Positions 16,704 to 26,178 of a DNA stretch of 64,000 nt are shown piece by piece. A program made the translations under genes and the position numbers. How positions within the stretch are numbered: the stretch's first letter is position 1; each line of letters begins with the position of its first letter. Below the pieces are notes generated by a model. The model did not search any database and was not told the origin of the DNA. It was given only the letters and a program-made list of their open reading frames with translations. The stretch comes from [Bacillus] selenitireducens MLS10 (lineage in GTDB: Bacteria > Bacillota > Bacilli > Bacillales > Salisediminibacteriaceae): positions 2,782,384 through 2,846,383 of the forward strand of contig NC_014219.1 of assembly GCF_000093085.1 (NCBI RefSeq). The letters are read 5' to 3'.

Positions 16704-18182
16704 CTATTCAGATTCGTGAAGCAATGATTTAACGTCGGCTTCCGTCTCATTTAACATCTCTTCGATCGATGTGTTCCTTGTATTCAGGCTTTCAACAGAA
16801 GCATTGATCTCTTCAAGACTTGCTGAAGCCTCTTCAATAATCGCAGCAAGGTCTCCTGTAGCGCCTTCTACCTGTTCGGACTGTAACACAACATCACGGC
16901 TGTGCGCAGAAAAGGTTTCGAATACCGCTTCAATCTTTGCTACTGCCGCACTCAGTTCATTGAAATACCCGTTGACGGCTTTCGTTTTCTCGACATTGGA
17001 TGACAGCATGTCCGTATTTTCGTTCATTTTATTCAAAGCTGCCTCGTTTGTTGCCGTCACATCCTTCAAGTTGCTCGTAATCTTTTCTGCAGAGCGGTTT
17101 GACGATTCAGCGAGTTTTCTGATTTCGTCAGCCACGACAGAGAATCCTTTCCCCGCCTCCCCGGCCCTGGCTGCTTCTATGGACGCATTGAGTGCGAGGA
17201 GATTGGTCTGTTCACTGATCTGAATAATCTCATTGGAGAAGGTGTTCGTCTCCTGAATCTTCCCTGACAGTTCATGAAACAATGCACTGAGTTGTGATAC
17301 ATGACGGCGAAAGGTCTCCATTTGATCGGTCAATTCAAGTGATTCGTCTTTTCCCTGATTGGCACTGCTCTTCATCTGATCAAATTCGCGCTTCAGGCTG
17401 TCACTGCGCGTCATGACCTCACCCATCTTTTCCCTTGTTTCTCTCGCATGTTCCGAGATTGAAGTTATTTTCTCCGTTTGTTCCATACTGCCAGTTGTCA
17501 CATCATTCACTGCATCTGTCATTTCCGACTGCGATTGAATATTTTCCTGAATCCGTTCGCTGATCGAGATAAACTGGAGGCCCATCCGGTTGACTTTTTC
17601 CTGAAAACGGACTTGGCGTTTTTCTTTCACCTGTTGATCTTCTTCAGCCTGCTCAAGAAACCGGATCAGTTCCGCAAACTGTTTGTTGTTTAAATGGATC
17701 AGCACATAGGCGAGGAGTGCAATCAGAAAATAAAGAAGCAAAACGGACGGAAAATATTCTGCGAGCACTTCCTGATACATCGTCGTCTCAAACGTATTCA
17801 GACCAATGCCAATCCCCCCGAGCAGAAAACCGATCAGGAAAAGTGATCTGTACATATGAACCGTCGCAAGAATCAGTAAAAAGAAAAACATGATCGTGAC
17901 TTCGAGACCGCCTCCTGTCACATAAATCACCGTGTAAGCAAACAGGGCCGTTGATAAAATCAAAAGATAAGGAAACCACCCCTCTTTGTTTACTGCAAAT
18001 TTCAGGATCACGAACAGAGCTGTCACAATCAGGAGCTGGATCCCGTATAACCAGGCTTTAACTGCATCTTCCACAACGATATTCAGCACCAGTCCACTCG
18101 CAAGTGAAATCGCAAGTGCCGTGATCGTCAACACATTTTTCTTCTGTAAATCGCTAAGCATCATATCCTGCACACTGTTCAT
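16704..18182 (-). CDS. Methyl-accepting chemotaxis protein with polytopic membrane sensor
   Basis: 492 residues from ATG 18182 behind GGGGGG. The N-terminal half has about six membrane helices (residues 14-170) with almost no extracytoplasmic domain, so it probably senses a membrane-related signal. No HAMP domain is evident. A coiled-coil signalling domain follows, with the tip [19 protein letters not shown] and [16 protein letters not shown] that contacts CheA/CheW. It would modulate flagellar rotation. The gene is monocistronic. The polytopic sensor resembles the 6TM receptors of other Bacilli; the ligand is unknown. Confidence 0.88.
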   Translation of the reverse strand: MNSVQDMMLSDLQKKNVLTITALAISLASGLVLNIVVEDAVKAWLYGIQLLIVTALFVILKFAVNKEGWFPYLLILSTALFAYTVIYVTGGGLEVTIMFFFLLILATVHMYRSLFLIGFLLGGIGIGLNTFETTMYQEVLAEYFPSVLLLYFLIALLAYVLIHLNNKQFAELIRFLEQAEEDQQVKEKRQVRFQEKVNRMGLQFISISERIQENIQSQSEMTDAVNDVTTGSMEQTEKITSISEHARETREKMGEVMTRSDSLKREFDQMKSSANQGKDESLELTDQMETFRRHVSQLSALFHELSGKIQETNTFSNEIIQISEQTNLLALNASIEAARAGEAGKGFSVVADEIRKLAESSNRSAEKITSNLKDVTATNEAALNKMNENTDMLSSNVEKTKAVNGYFNELSAAVAKIEAVFETFSAHSRDVVLQSEQVEGATGDLAAIIEEASASLEEINASVESLNTRNTSIEEMLNETEADVKSLLHESE

Positions 18183-18495
18183 TTCCAATCCCCCCTGTAC
18201 GTTGTTAACACGCAATACCTATGTCCCTTTCTGCTCGATTGAACAGACATAACTCAACGGCCACCCCCCCAAACAATAAATCATTGTTCATTTTACACGA
18301 ATCTGATAAATGATCCTATACTTGGTGACTTTTACATAAATACGATTACACAAAACCCATTTATTTCTATACACTCTTGAATGATCTTGCGATTATTTCC
18401 CGGGGAATGTAAAACGTCCTTCAGAAGGATTGCACCGGGCGTTAAAGCGGACTATACTGAAGGGCGAACGCAATGCGAATGGGAGAGAACGCACA

Positions 18496-19155
18496 TTGAA
18501 AAAACGTTTTGTCATCAGTTCAGGTATGACCATCTTGCTGTTTATTATCTTCTTGACAGGCGCCTTGTTCCTGATCGCCTCTTTTGAACCGACTCCTGAC
18601 GAAGAGATCTCAGAGGAACCGGTAAGGCGCATTGCTCCTCATGAAATACCTGAAGCATTTATTCCTGTTTATCAGGATGCGGAAGAAGCATACGGTGTTC
18701 CCTGGCGTCTCCTTGCTGCCGTTCACCGCGTCGAAACCATTTTCTCCACGATGGATCCTTTAATCAGTCCTGCCGGAGCAGAAGGCCATCTTCAATTCAT
18801 GCCCTGCACCTGGACAGGCTGGTCTCATCCGACCTGTGGCGAGCTGGGACTCGGTGAGATCACCGACGACGAAAAAACCGATCCGTCTGCAATCAGCCGC
18901 TATGGCGGATACGGTGTGGATGCCACGGATAACGGTGTAGCAGACCCCTTTGACCTTCACGATGCCATTTTCAGTGCAGCAAACTATCTGGCCATTGCCG
19001 GAGCTGCAGAGGGCAGGCTTGAAGAGGCCGTGTTTGATTACAACCGGGCTGACTGGTATGTCAGTGAAGTCCTCCACTTCTATTCGATATACAACCAAGG
19101 GTATAACATCATTGACCTTGAAGAAGAAGGGATCGACACCCAACATACCCCCTGA
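18496..19155 (+). CDS. Membrane-anchored lytic transglycosylase (SLT-like)
   Basis: 219 residues from TTG 18496, 9 nt after GGGAGA; the open frame extends upstream to an ATG at 18430 without a good site. An N-terminal signal anchor (about residues 8-28) exposes the enzyme on the cell surface. The catalytic domain has Glu in AAVHRVETIF followed by ISPAGAEGHLQFMPCTWTGW, the pattern of peptidoglycan lytic transglycosylases of the CwlT/phage-tail type, and GGYGVDATDNGVADPFDL, a calcium-loop-like segment. It would cleave the glycan strand. Bases 18183-18495 before it hold no other gene. Confidence 0.85.
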   Translation: MKKRFVISSGMTILLFIIFLTGALFLIASFEPTPDEEISEEPVRRIAPHEIPEAFIPVYQDAEEAYGVPWRLLAAVHRVETIFSTMDPLISPAGAEGHLQFMPCTWTGWSHPTCGELGLGEITDDEKTDPSAISRYGGYGVDATDNGVADPFDLHDAIFSAANYLAIAGAAEGRLEEAVFDYNRADWYVSEVLHFYSIYNQGYNIIDLEEEGIDTQHTP

Positions 19156-19185
19156 CCCTTAAAAGTGATCCTGTGATACTCCGCA

Positions 19186-19217
19186 GAAAAGGTACCCTTA
19201 CGGGTATCTTTTCTTCT
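19186..19217 (+). terminator. Rho-independent terminator
   Basis: AAAAGGTACCC pairs with GGGTATCTTTT around TTAC and is followed by CTTCTG. Confidence 0.82.
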
Positions 19218-19405
19218 GTTGAGAAAGAGTTTCTTCATATGAATTCCCATTTCGAAAAAGAAAAAAGGACATCATTTCCCCTTGTATCAGTCCCCAAAGG
19301 ATCTTCCCATCAAATTTCAGCATCCCACAAACCCTTATCAATCAAGACTTTTTCAAGTTTTCAATGGTACCAAACGTAACTGTATTAAAAAATTTGTAAA
19401 ACCTG

Positions 19406-19434
19406 TTGACATACCAATCGGGGTATATTATACT
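19406..19434 (+). promoter_or_regulatory. Near-consensus sigma-A promoter of the VKOR gene
   Basis: TTGACA (19406-19411), 17-bp spacer, TATACT (19429-19434). The spacer holds one CsoR/CstR-like inverted repeat and a second lies just downstream. Confidence 0.88.
19411..19426. promoter_or_regulatory. CsoR/CstR-like operator 1
   Basis: ATACCAATCGGGGTAT has ATACC/GGTAT arms and lies between the -35 and -10 boxes. Confidence 0.6.
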
Positions 19435-19440
19435 TCACTT

Positions 19441-19456
19441 ATACCCAATGGGGTAT
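19441..19456. promoter_or_regulatory. CsoR/CstR-like operator 2
   Basis: ATACCCAATGGGGTAT has perfect 6-bp arms ATACCC/GGGTAT and starts exactly 30 bp after operator 1, at about the start of transcription. The pattern fits known CsoR-family sites. Confidence 0.65.
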
Positions 19457-19482
19457 AAAACATTTACTTGGAGGGTTTACAC

Positions 19483-20139
19483 ATGAAAGATATGGCTCTT
19501 AACGGAACTGAACGTTTTGAAGATCAGGCACAACAAGAAGAATCAACGGAGACTGCCTACTCATACGGTACTAGCGTACCGAAAATATTTGGACTCTTTA
19601 CTGCAGTTGCAGCAATCGGCTGGGCTGTCAGCGTATTTTTAACCGGCATTCACTTTTGGGCACTGCCACTTCCGGCATCCTTTGATCCGACCGGTACACC
19701 ATGGCAGGTTATGACCAGTGAATATGCCTACATCATGGGCATTCCCCTCGCATTGCTTGGTGCTGTTTATTACCTGACTGTATTACTGATGTCCGGTCTC
19801 TGGTTCCAGACACGTGCGCCACTGATTCTTAAACTGTTAACACCTGTTACAATTATCGGTGTAATGTCATCTGCCGTATTTGTTTATCTGCAACTGTTTG
19901 TCATCGAAGCAATCTGTCCGTTCTGTATGGTATCTGCCGCATCAACTACCGTTCTTTTACTTCTTGAATATATTATGATTAAGAAAAGCAGCCTGCCATC
20001 TTTAACAAAACTCATTCCGACTGCAAAGACGACGTTTAATAAGAAGGGTGTTACGTGGATGGGTCTGATGTTTGTTGCAGCTGCCCTCCCGATCCTTGTG
20101 TTCTGGATCACGACTATCATGCCATTTCCGGGAAGCTGA
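19483..20139 (+). CDS. VKOR-family thiol oxidase
   Basis: 218 residues from ATG 19483 after GGAGGG. A vitamin K epoxide reductase homologue in the membrane: about five helices, with the quinone-side redox pair Cys145-Cys148 in AICPFCMVSA. Bacterial VKOR passes electrons from a DsbA-like partner to quinone to make disulfides in exported proteins. A 30-residue acidic cytoplasmic tail precedes the first helix, and no thioredoxin domain is fused. The usual pair of loop cysteines found in many VKORs is not visible here, which is odd. No DsbA gene is adjacent. The strong promoter with two CsoR/CstR-like operators suggests induction by copper or reactive sulfur. Confidence 0.85.
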   Translation: MKDMALNGTERFEDQAQQEESTETAYSYGTSVPKIFGLFTAVAAIGWAVSVFLTGIHFWALPLPASFDPTGTPWQVMTSEYAYIMGIPLALLGAVYYLTVLLMSGLWFQTRAPLILKLLTPVTIIGVMSSAVFVYLQLFVIEAICPFCMVSAASTTVLLLLEYIMIKKSSLPSLTKLIPTAKTTFNKKGVTWMGLMFVAAALPILVFWITTIMPFPGS

Positions 20140-20164
20140 TCAACCATTCTTCATCTGTAAGATC

Positions 20165-20203
20165 AAAACGCCTGAGCCGATGAGCGGCTCAGGCGTTTTT
20201 TGT
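20165..20203 (+). terminator. Strong rho-independent terminator
   Basis: AAAACGCCTGAGCCG pairs with CGGCTCAGGCGTTTT around a short loop, followed by a T tract. The next 200 bases are AT-rich and hold only the promoter below. Confidence 0.93.
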
Positions 20204-20411
20204 TTTAAACACACCCAACAAACATTCACAATCGGATTGTTAAATTCTTTTACAACTTTATTGTATAAAAATAATTATTGCAATATTTTAAATCTTGTAT
20301 CCTTAGTCAAACCTCATGATCACACACCTTTAAACGCTGTTATAACAAGGTTTCATCACAACCCCAGAAATCGGAACATTCATTTAACTGATATTTTTCT
20401 GATATTTCTTC

Positions 20412-20439
20412 TTGCTTTACATTTCAGATTATGTATAAT
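20412..20439 (+). promoter_or_regulatory. Sigma-A promoter of the amino-acid ABC operon
   Basis: TTGCTT (20412-20417), 16-bp spacer, TATAAT (20434-20439), 39 bp ahead of the start codon. Confidence 0.7.
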
Positions 20440-20478
20440 AATTCATAACAACAAACAAATTAAAGGGGCGATTTTCAC

Positions 20479-21228
20479 ATGAAGAAATTGGCTGGATTAA
20501 CGATTGGTTCTGGATTACTCATGCTTGCAGCTTGCGGAGACGACAGTGACATGCCGACGTATACCGTGGCGACTGACTCAAGCTATGTGCCGTTTGAGTT
20601 CCTGGATACCGAGACCGGTGAAATGGTCGGTTTTGACATTGACCTCATCAACGAGATTGCCGATCGCGTCGGTTTTGAGATTGATCTCGAAGTTGTGGAA
20701 TTCGACGGGATTGTTTCCGGAATGGGAACCGGCCGATACGACATCGGGATTGCAGGAATGACGATTACTGAAGAACGCGCCGAGAACTTTGATTTCTCTG
20801 ATCCTTACTATGATGCGGGTCTGATCCTGGCCGTCAGGGCAGACGATGATGAGATTCAATCCATCGATGACGTGGATGGACGCCCTGTTGCAACACGCGC
20901 AGCGACGACCAGTGAGACCTATCTGATGGAGAACACAGACGCAGAAGTCCGCACCTTCCCTGAGATTGTCAATGCCTATCAGGATCTTGTCGCGGGCCGT
21001 GTTGATGCGGTGATCTATGACGTGCCAAACGTTCTTTACTACATTGACAATGAGGCCATCGGAGAAATGAGGGCTGTCGGCGATACATTGACCGGTGAAC
21101 AGTACGGCATTGCCTTCCCTCAAGGTTCCGAACTGGTGGATGAGGTCAACGCTGCTTTGGCAGAGATGATGGAAGATGGAACATACGGAGACATTTACGA
21201 AGAATGGTTCGGTGAGCGTCCGGAGTAA
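20479..21228 (+). CDS. Polar amino-acid ABC transporter, substrate-binding lipoprotein
   Basis: 249 residues, ATG 20479 with AAAGGGG upstream. A family 3 solute-binding protein (GlnH/ArtJ-like): signal peptide and lipobox LAAC with Cys20, then [14 protein letters not shown] at the start of lobe 1, the signature [16 protein letters not shown], and [21 protein letters not shown]. It would capture a polar amino acid, most likely glutamine, outside the membrane. The mature part is very acidic, as in halophile exoproteins. First gene of a binding protein-permease-ATPase operon, separated from the permease by a terminator-like hairpin that would keep its dose higher. Confidence 0.92.
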   Translation: MKKLAGLTIGSGLLMLAACGDDSDMPTYTVATDSSYVPFEFLDTETGEMVGFDIDLINEIADRVGFEIDLEVVEFDGIVSGMGTGRYDIGIAGMTITEERAENFDFSDPYYDAGLILAVRADDDEIQSIDDVDGRPVATRAATTSETYLMENTDAEVRTFPEIVNAYQDLVAGRVDAVIYDVPNVLYYIDNEAIGEMRAVGDTLTGEQYGIAFPQGSELVDEVNAALAEMMEDGTYGDIYEEWFGERPE

Positions 21229-21255
21229 ATCATCCGCCTGAAAGAATGAACCGAT

Positions 21256-21302
21256 AAGGACCAGCGCAACCAATCCCTTTGGCGAACGCTGGTCCTTTTC
21301 TC
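21256..21302 (+). terminator. Intercistronic attenuating hairpin
   Basis: AAGGACCAGCG pairs with CGCTGGTCCTT over a 20-nt loop and is followed by TTCTCC. It lies inside the operon, after the binding-protein gene. Confidence 0.75.
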
Positions 21303-21338
21303 CCTCGCATTGGGAAGTGAATTTTAGGAGGCTGAATC

Positions 21339-22010
21339 ATGTTTGAAAACATCGTGGAATTATTTACAAGTGAACACTACAGTAACGCCCTTCCGTTTAT
21401 TTGGAGAGGTTTGCAGCTTACCCTGCTCGTCACATTAACGGGCGTGTTTTTCGGCTTTATTATCGGAAGCCTGGTGGGACTTGCCCGCCTGTCAAAGAGC
21501 AAGATTCTCTATGCGATCGCGACGGTCTATATCGAAACGATCCGGGGTACCCCGATCCTTGTTCAGGCATTATTTCTTTACTTTGCTGTTTCCGACGTGT
21601 TTAACATTAACTTTAACGCCGTCACAGCCGGTATAATTGCCATTGCCATCAACGCAGGGGCCTATATTGCCGAGATTGTCCGCGGTGGCGTCGAGTCCAT
21701 TGACAAAGGCCAATTTGAAGCAGGCCGGTCGATGGGGATGAACGGTACGCAGACGATGCGTTACATCATCTGGCCTCAGGCATTTAAAAGGATGATCCCG
21801 CCTCTCGGCAACCAGTTCATCATCAGCTTGAAAGATACGTCGATTTTTGCCATTATATCATTAAACGAAGTCACCTATCTGATGCGGCAGTACGTCAGTT
21901 CAACAGGTGATCCATTCGTCCCTTACATCATGCTCAGTATGGCGTATCTCGTCATTACGATCCCATCCATGCTGATCCTGAGACGAATTGAAAGGAGATT
22001 GGATGTCTGA
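21339..22010 (+). CDS. Polar amino-acid ABC transporter, permease
   Basis: 223 residues, ATG 21339 with AGGAGG 9 nt upstream. HisM/GlnP-type permease with about five helices. The conserved start [19 protein letters not shown], the [12 protein letters not shown] box and the ATPase-contact EAA loop [20 protein letters not shown] (about residues 128-147) are present. It would form a homodimeric channel served by the lipoprotein and the ATPase. Its stop shares one base with the ATPase start (TGATG), so the two are translationally coupled. Confidence 0.93.
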   Translation: MFENIVELFTSEHYSNALPFIWRGLQLTLLVTLTGVFFGFIIGSLVGLARLSKSKILYAIATVYIETIRGTPILVQALFLYFAVSDVFNINFNAVTAGIIAIAINAGAYIAEIVRGGVESIDKGQFEAGRSMGMNGTQTMRYIIWPQAFKRMIPPLGNQFIISLKDTSIFAIISLNEVTYLMRQYVSSTGDPFVPYIMLSMAYLVITIPSMLILRRIERRLDV

Positions 22011-22732
22011 TGATCAAAGTTACCGATCTACACAAGTCCTTTGGAAAAAATGAAGTATTAAAAGGCATCAATGCCGAGGTCGCCGCACAGGAAGTTGTCT
22101 GCGTCATCGGACCTTCAGGTTCCGGAAAGAGCACCTTCCTCCGCTGTTTGAATATGCTTGAGGAGATTACATCAGGAGATGTGCAGATTACCGGTGAGAG
22201 CCTGACCGACCCGAAAGTGGATATTAACAAACTCCGCTCAAAAGTGGGCATGGTATTTCAGCATTTCAACCTGTTCCCTCATATGACTGTATTGAGAAAT
22301 GTTACGCTCGGTCCGACCATTGTCAAACAGGAGTCAGCGGAAGTCGCTAAAGAGAAAGCCCTGCAACTCCTTGAAAAAGTCGGTCTGTCTGATAAAGCCG
22401 ACGATTATCCCGGCAGCCTCTCCGGCGGTCAGAAGCAGCGCGTGGCGATTGCCCGGGCACTGGCCATGAATCCGGAGGTCATGCTCTTCGATGAACCGAC
22501 GTCCGCCCTTGACCCTGAACTCGTCGGGGATGTCCTGAATGTCATGAAAGACCTTGCAAAAGAAGGCATGACCATGGTCGTTGTCACCCACGAAATGGGC
22601 TTTGCTAGAGAAATGGGTGACCGGGTCATTTTCATGGATGAAGGGGTCATTATGGAAGAAGGCGACCCTGAACAGATTTTCGACAACCCGGAACATCCGA
22701 GAACTCAATCGTTTTTAAGTAAACTGTTGTAA
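22010..22732 (+). CDS. Polar amino-acid ABC transporter, ATPase
   Basis: 240 residues, ATG 22010. GlnQ/HisP-type nucleotide-binding subunit: Walker [10 protein letters not shown] (residues 32-40), Q-loop [17 protein letters not shown], signature [15 protein letters not shown], Walker [14 protein letters not shown] and H-loop VVTHEMGFA. All motifs are intact. It energises import by the permease encoded just upstream. The family size of 240-245 residues is matched. The operon ends at a strong bidirectional terminator. Confidence 0.95.
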   Translation: MIKVTDLHKSFGKNEVLKGINAEVAAQEVVCVIGPSGSGKSTFLRCLNMLEEITSGDVQITGESLTDPKVDINKLRSKVGMVFQHFNLFPHMTVLRNVTLGPTIVKQESAEVAKEKALQLLEKVGLSDKADDYPGSLSGGQKQRVAIARALAMNPEVMLFDEPTSALDPELVGDVLNVMKDLAKEGMTMVVVTHEMGFAREMGDRVIFMDEGVIMEEGDPEQIFDNPEHPRTQSFLSKLL

Positions 22733-22794
22733 CCCTTGATAACAGTACGTATGCAGAATCTTTTCAAGTGTTTTCAATTGAGCCCACAATTATC

Positions 22795-22843
22795 AAAAAC
22801 GTGTCCCCTTCCTTATCAACAAGGCAGGGGACACGTTTTTAAT
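22795..22843. terminator. Bidirectional terminator
   Basis: AAAAACGTGTCCCC (22796-22809) pairs with GGGGACACGTTTTT (22827-22840), with an inner CCTT/AAGG extension. Confidence 0.92.
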
Positions 22844-23210
22844 CATCCGCATTTTCACTCAACAGTTTCATCAGCTGCTTTTCATTCTTCTTCGAAGTCA
22901 TCATGTACAGGATGTCATTTTCTTTTAACGCCGTTTCCCCTGAAGGGGTGATGAGATCCTCATCCCGAATAATGGCATTGACTAAAACACCTTTTGGGAA
23001 GTCTATTTCCATCAATGTCTTTCCTTCCACTAACGTATTCTTCTTCACCTGGTATTCCACCATTTCGACATTGGTTTTTCCAACTGAAATCAGTTCAAAC
23101 GTATGGAAAGGAACCGTTTTTTCAGGGCCTGTAAGACCAAGCGATGAACGTGATAAACGCAGTACCTGTTTAACTGCTCTTTGAATGAACCTTTGCCGGC
23201 TGAAGCTTGT
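22839..23210 (-). pseudogene. 3' remnant of a cation/proton antiporter (TrkA-C domain)
   Basis: The frame is open from 23210 to the stop at 22839 (123 codons), but the first ATG is at 23063 and has no ribosome site, and the reading frame runs into the 3' end of the acetyltransferase gene. The translated part is an RCK_C/TrkA-C regulatory domain (GKTLMEIDFPKGVLVNAIIR, LITPSGETALKENDILYMM), preceded by LGLTGPEKTVPFHTFELISVG. This looks like the tail of NhaP/CPA1-type K+/H+ or Na+/H+ antiporters. The membrane domain that should precede it is absent. Most likely a 5' deletion; a free-standing TrkA-C protein is the alternative. Confidence 0.65.
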
Positions 23211-24060
23211 TCACCGCTTCATGCAACACCCAGATCTGCGAGGTGTTAAACGGGTGGTCCTGAGGCAGTTTATGGGCATGATCTTTCGGAAGATCAAGCC
23301 AGACGTAGACGACATCCGAAACTTCCTCCTGATGAAGCACCTGCCCCTGTCTCACGGTCTCCCAGAGACCCGGTTGTTCAAAGTAGTCATCCCAAGGATA
23401 GATAACCTGCTGGTAATGATACTTCTTCATATCTTTCTTGAGAATCATATACCTGGATGCGTCAGAATTCTCGAAGAAGCGCCATTCGTTCAAAAGTTCA
23501 TCATCAAACAGCTCCGGTGTTGCCGGGAACGGGTAATAGCACTGCAGGGGAAACGGTTTCTGGCTGTGCACATACGTCGCATTCAGCCACGCTTTCTTCT
23601 CCTCAAGATCAAAAATCTCGTTCCACACGGTACCTGACTCCCCAAGCCCTGTCACATCAGACGCAATGGCCGCGTGCTGCGGCAAGATCGGGTAAGCATT
23701 AATTTTCTCCAGGACACGCATGGCGGGTCCGTTGTATTCCTCTGTGTTCGCCCCAATCCATTTCACGGAAGGATCCTTCTTCGCAAGCTCAAGAACACGG
23801 ATCAGAACGTCGGTACCGACATTCTTTCCTCTGACATACTGACTCGTCCTGAGCCGGCCGAGCATGGCATACTGGCCGGCAAACAGGGTGTAGCCCGCAG
23901 TTGCGATCAAATCGTCTCCCTCGAAGAGACCGAACAATTTGTTATTCTGTGATGATATCCGCTCATAAAAGCGGGCGATATAGTCATCCTCAATCCCTGT
24001 CGGCATCGACTTGTATACGTTAAGATCCTCCACGTGCAGCTGCCTCATCCACCGTTTCAT
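23170..24060 (-). CDS. GNAT-family N-acetyltransferase with extra C-terminal domain
   Basis: 296 residues from ATG 24060 (AAGGA 10 nt upstream; ATG 24078 is also possible). The N-terminal half (about 1-140) is a GNAT fold: LFGLFEGDDLIATAGYTLF, then the acetyl-CoA pyrophosphate loop region RLRTSQYVRGKNVGTDVLIRVLE and NGPAMRVLEKINAYPIL. The second half, about 150 residues, is rich in aromatic residues and is not recognised. The acceptor is unknown. The gene's 3' end overlaps the frame of the antiporter remnant by about 40 bases, which may mark a rearrangement junction. Confidence 0.8.
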   Translation of the reverse strand: MKRWMRQLHVEDLNVYKSMPTGIEDDYIARFYERISSQNNKLFGLFEGDDLIATAGYTLFAGQYAMLGRLRTSQYVRGKNVGTDVLIRVLELAKKDPSVKWIGANTEEYNGPAMRVLEKINAYPILPQHAAIASDVTGLGESGTVWNEIFDLEEKKAWLNATYVHSQKPFPLQCYYPFPATPELFDDELLNEWRFFENSDASRYMILKKDMKKYHYQQVIYPWDDYFEQPGLWETVRQGQVLHQEEVSDVVYVWLDLPKDHAHKLPQDHPFNTSQIWVLHEAVNKLQPAKVHSKSS

Positions 24061-24230
24061 CGTCAACACATCCTTCATTCAAAATTCCAACTTCTATTAT
24101 AATGCGGTTCAGATGAAATTTCACGCGGGACCTCTTATCATAGGTCGAAATCGTTTTAGATAATTGATACGATAAACAGTACTTTTTCTCCTTTATTCCT
24201 GATTATAACCCGAATTTATCCATAATCACT

Positions 24231-24259
24231 TTGACATAACAGCGCTTTCGTCATATAAT
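24231..24259 (+). promoter_or_regulatory. Consensus sigma-A promoter of a chemoreceptor gene
   Basis: TTGACA (24231-24236), 17-bp spacer, TATAAT (24254-24259): a perfect match at both boxes. Confidence 0.92.
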
Positions 24260-24279
24260 TAACGAAACCGATTTCGTTA
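24260..24279. promoter_or_regulatory. Perfect palindrome over the transcription start
   Basis: TAACGAAA-CCGA-TTTCGTTA, with 8-bp perfect arms, begins right after the -10 box. It is well placed to act as a repressor operator. Confidence 0.6.
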
Positions 24280-24305
24280 TATTCTTTTACATGGAGGTTG
24301 TTTCA

Positions 24306-26111
24306 ATGCTACATAAATTTCAAAGTCTTACCTGGAAATATGCATCCGTCTTTCTCATTACCGTCCTGTTATTCCTCCTCTCTTCCTTTGCCGTTCACCT
24401 GCTTTTGAGTGATACGGAAGCGGAAGTCACTTCATTAAACGAAACAGGAGATCATATTCAGGTCCTCTCTGAAATGGAACTGTTGACGCAGGAGCAGTAT
24501 TTAATGCTGAGTCAGTTTATGGTAAACCCATTGAGTTCCACGCCCCGTCTTTTTGAAGACACAAACGACGACTTCCAATCATTGGCAACTCTCATCGAAG
24601 ATCAGCTTGATATCGAAGAAGCAGCGCTCCTTCTCGAGACAGCCGTCACTCATCAGGAAGAGATTGTCTTCGCTTTCCGGAATTATGCCGATATGTCCGC
24701 TGATCAGCAGACAGAACGGACACACCAGCGTATTCTTGAAGACGCCGGATCCGCCTATCAGACGAGCGCTTTTGCCTTTGGAGAGCTGCGTAACATTCTG
24801 AACACAGAAGCCGATCAGGCCGCCGAGTCCGCATCCGCAAGTTTTGCCCGGACCACTCAGCTCCTCTTTGTCAGTATCGCCATATCCATCACAGTCGGGA
24901 TATTGATCCTGCTTGTCGTGAACCGTAAAACACAGAAAGAATTAAAAGGAATTCTTCATTTCAGTGAACGGATCGCAAAAGGAGATCTGACAGGCAAGCC
25001 GCTGTCTCTTAAGGGCGACGGGGAATTTGCCAAAATCGCCACCTCTTTGAATCTCATGAAGGACAGCCTCGATACAATCCTTGATGATCTGTCGGTTGTC
25101 TCCACAAGCATCACCGGAAAGAGCGGAGAACTCGATGAGACTGCGCATTTTCTCGATAATGAAAGCAAAGTCGTGTCAGACCGGCTCCATGAGCTGATCG
25201 CAACTGTGGAAGAACAATCCGCTTCGTTGACAGAAATTGCCGAGACGAACAACGGTTTTAACCAACGTATCCGGGATATTGAAGGCGCCAGTGAAGAGAT
25301 GAAAGCCTCTTCCGACCATGTATCCGAAAGTACGAGAGGCGGAATATCACTGATGAGAGAATCCGTCTCACGGATGGAAGTGATCAGCCATGACGTCGAT
25401 CAGTCCACCTCCAAAGTGGATGCCCTCATGAAACAGGCAGATAACATGATGACTTTTACCGCCACCATTAACAAAATTGCCGAGAAGACGAATCTGCTTG
25501 CACTGAATGCGTCCATTGAGGCAGCCAGAGCCGGAGAGTACGGCAAAGGGTTCGCGGTCGTCGCAGAAGAGATCCGCATCCTGTCTTCTGATGTCAACAC
25601 GACGATCGGGGAGATGAATCAGCTCATCGAAGACTTTCAATCCGAAGCTCTCGCCATCGCCCAGGAACTGAAGGATTCGAGTCAGAACACACATGAAGAG
25701 CAGCAACAGATGGAGACCAATATCGCACAGCTCGGGGAGATCGAAGACCTGATGAAGGACCTCGTCGCAAAAATTGATCAGTCCACGTCAAGCCTCTCGA
25801 CAATGGCGAAAGAAAGCGCCGAGATCAATCAGTCTCTTGAAGAACTGACCACACTGTCATCGAAAACCAATGACTACATCGATGAAGCGAGTGAATCTGT
25901 CTCGGATCAGAACCACATGATCAATCGGATGAATGATCATACCGGTAATCTGAATGAAAACGCCGCATCCTTAAAAGAAACCATGAATCGTTTTCGTGTG
26001 CAGACCGACGGGGAACCGGAAGCTGAAGTCACTCAAAAGACGCCTGCAAAGGCGACAAAACGCAAAATGGCAATGCCGAAATGGCTGAAGCGTCTGAAAC
26101 GGTCCGCCTGA
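24306..26111 (+). CDS. Methyl-accepting chemotaxis protein
   Basis: 601 residues from ATG 24306, using the GGAGG that overlaps an upstream in-frame ATG at 24291. Topology: helix 1 at about 14-35, an extracytoplasmic four-helix-bundle-like domain (about 36-180, acidic), helix 2 at about 185-207, HAMP (about 208-262), and a signalling coiled coil with the tip [33 protein letters not shown]. The basic C-terminal tail ([17 protein letters not shown]) is unusual and lacks a CheR-binding pentapeptide. It probably senses a small ligand outside the cell. Followed after 67 bases by a secreted-protein gene on the same strand. Confidence 0.93.
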   Translation: MLHKFQSLTWKYASVFLITVLLFLLSSFAVHLLLSDTEAEVTSLNETGDHIQVLSEMELLTQEQYLMLSQFMVNPLSSTPRLFEDTNDDFQSLATLIEDQLDIEEAALLLETAVTHQEEIVFAFRNYADMSADQQTERTHQRILEDAGSAYQTSAFAFGELRNILNTEADQAAESASASFARTTQLLFVSIAISITVGILILLVVNRKTQKELKGILHFSERIAKGDLTGKPLSLKGDGEFAKIATSLNLMKDSLDTILDDLSVVSTSITGKSGELDETAHFLDNESKVVSDRLHELIATVEEQSASLTEIAETNNGFNQRIRDIEGASEEMKASSDHVSESTRGGISLMRESVSRMEVISHDVDQSTSKVDALMKQADNMMTFTATINKIAEKTNLLALNASIEAARAGEYGKGFAVVAEEIRILSSDVNTTIGEMNQLIEDFQSEALAIAQELKDSSQNTHEEQQQMETNIAQLGEIEDLMKDLVAKIDQSTSSLSTMAKESAEINQSLEELTTLSSKTNDYIDEASESVSDQNHMINRMNDHTGNLNENAASLKETMNRFRVQTDGEPEAEVTQKTPAKATKRKMAMPKWLKRLKRSA

Positions 26112-26178
26112 TCTTGTAACGAAATAGAGGAAATCCCGTCTGTACAGACAGAACGTTTTACAGAAAGGCGGGGTTCCA

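Noticed and set aside
18183-18495. Possible sigma-D promoter ahead of the polytopic chemoreceptor
   Set aside because: A GCCGTTGA segment is present on the minus strand but no TAAA box at the right distance.
26138-26149. GTCTGTACAGAC palindrome between a chemoreceptor and a secreted-protein gene
   Set aside because: Perfect but only 12 bp, without a T tract or promoter beside it; I saw no second copy and cannot distinguish it from chance.
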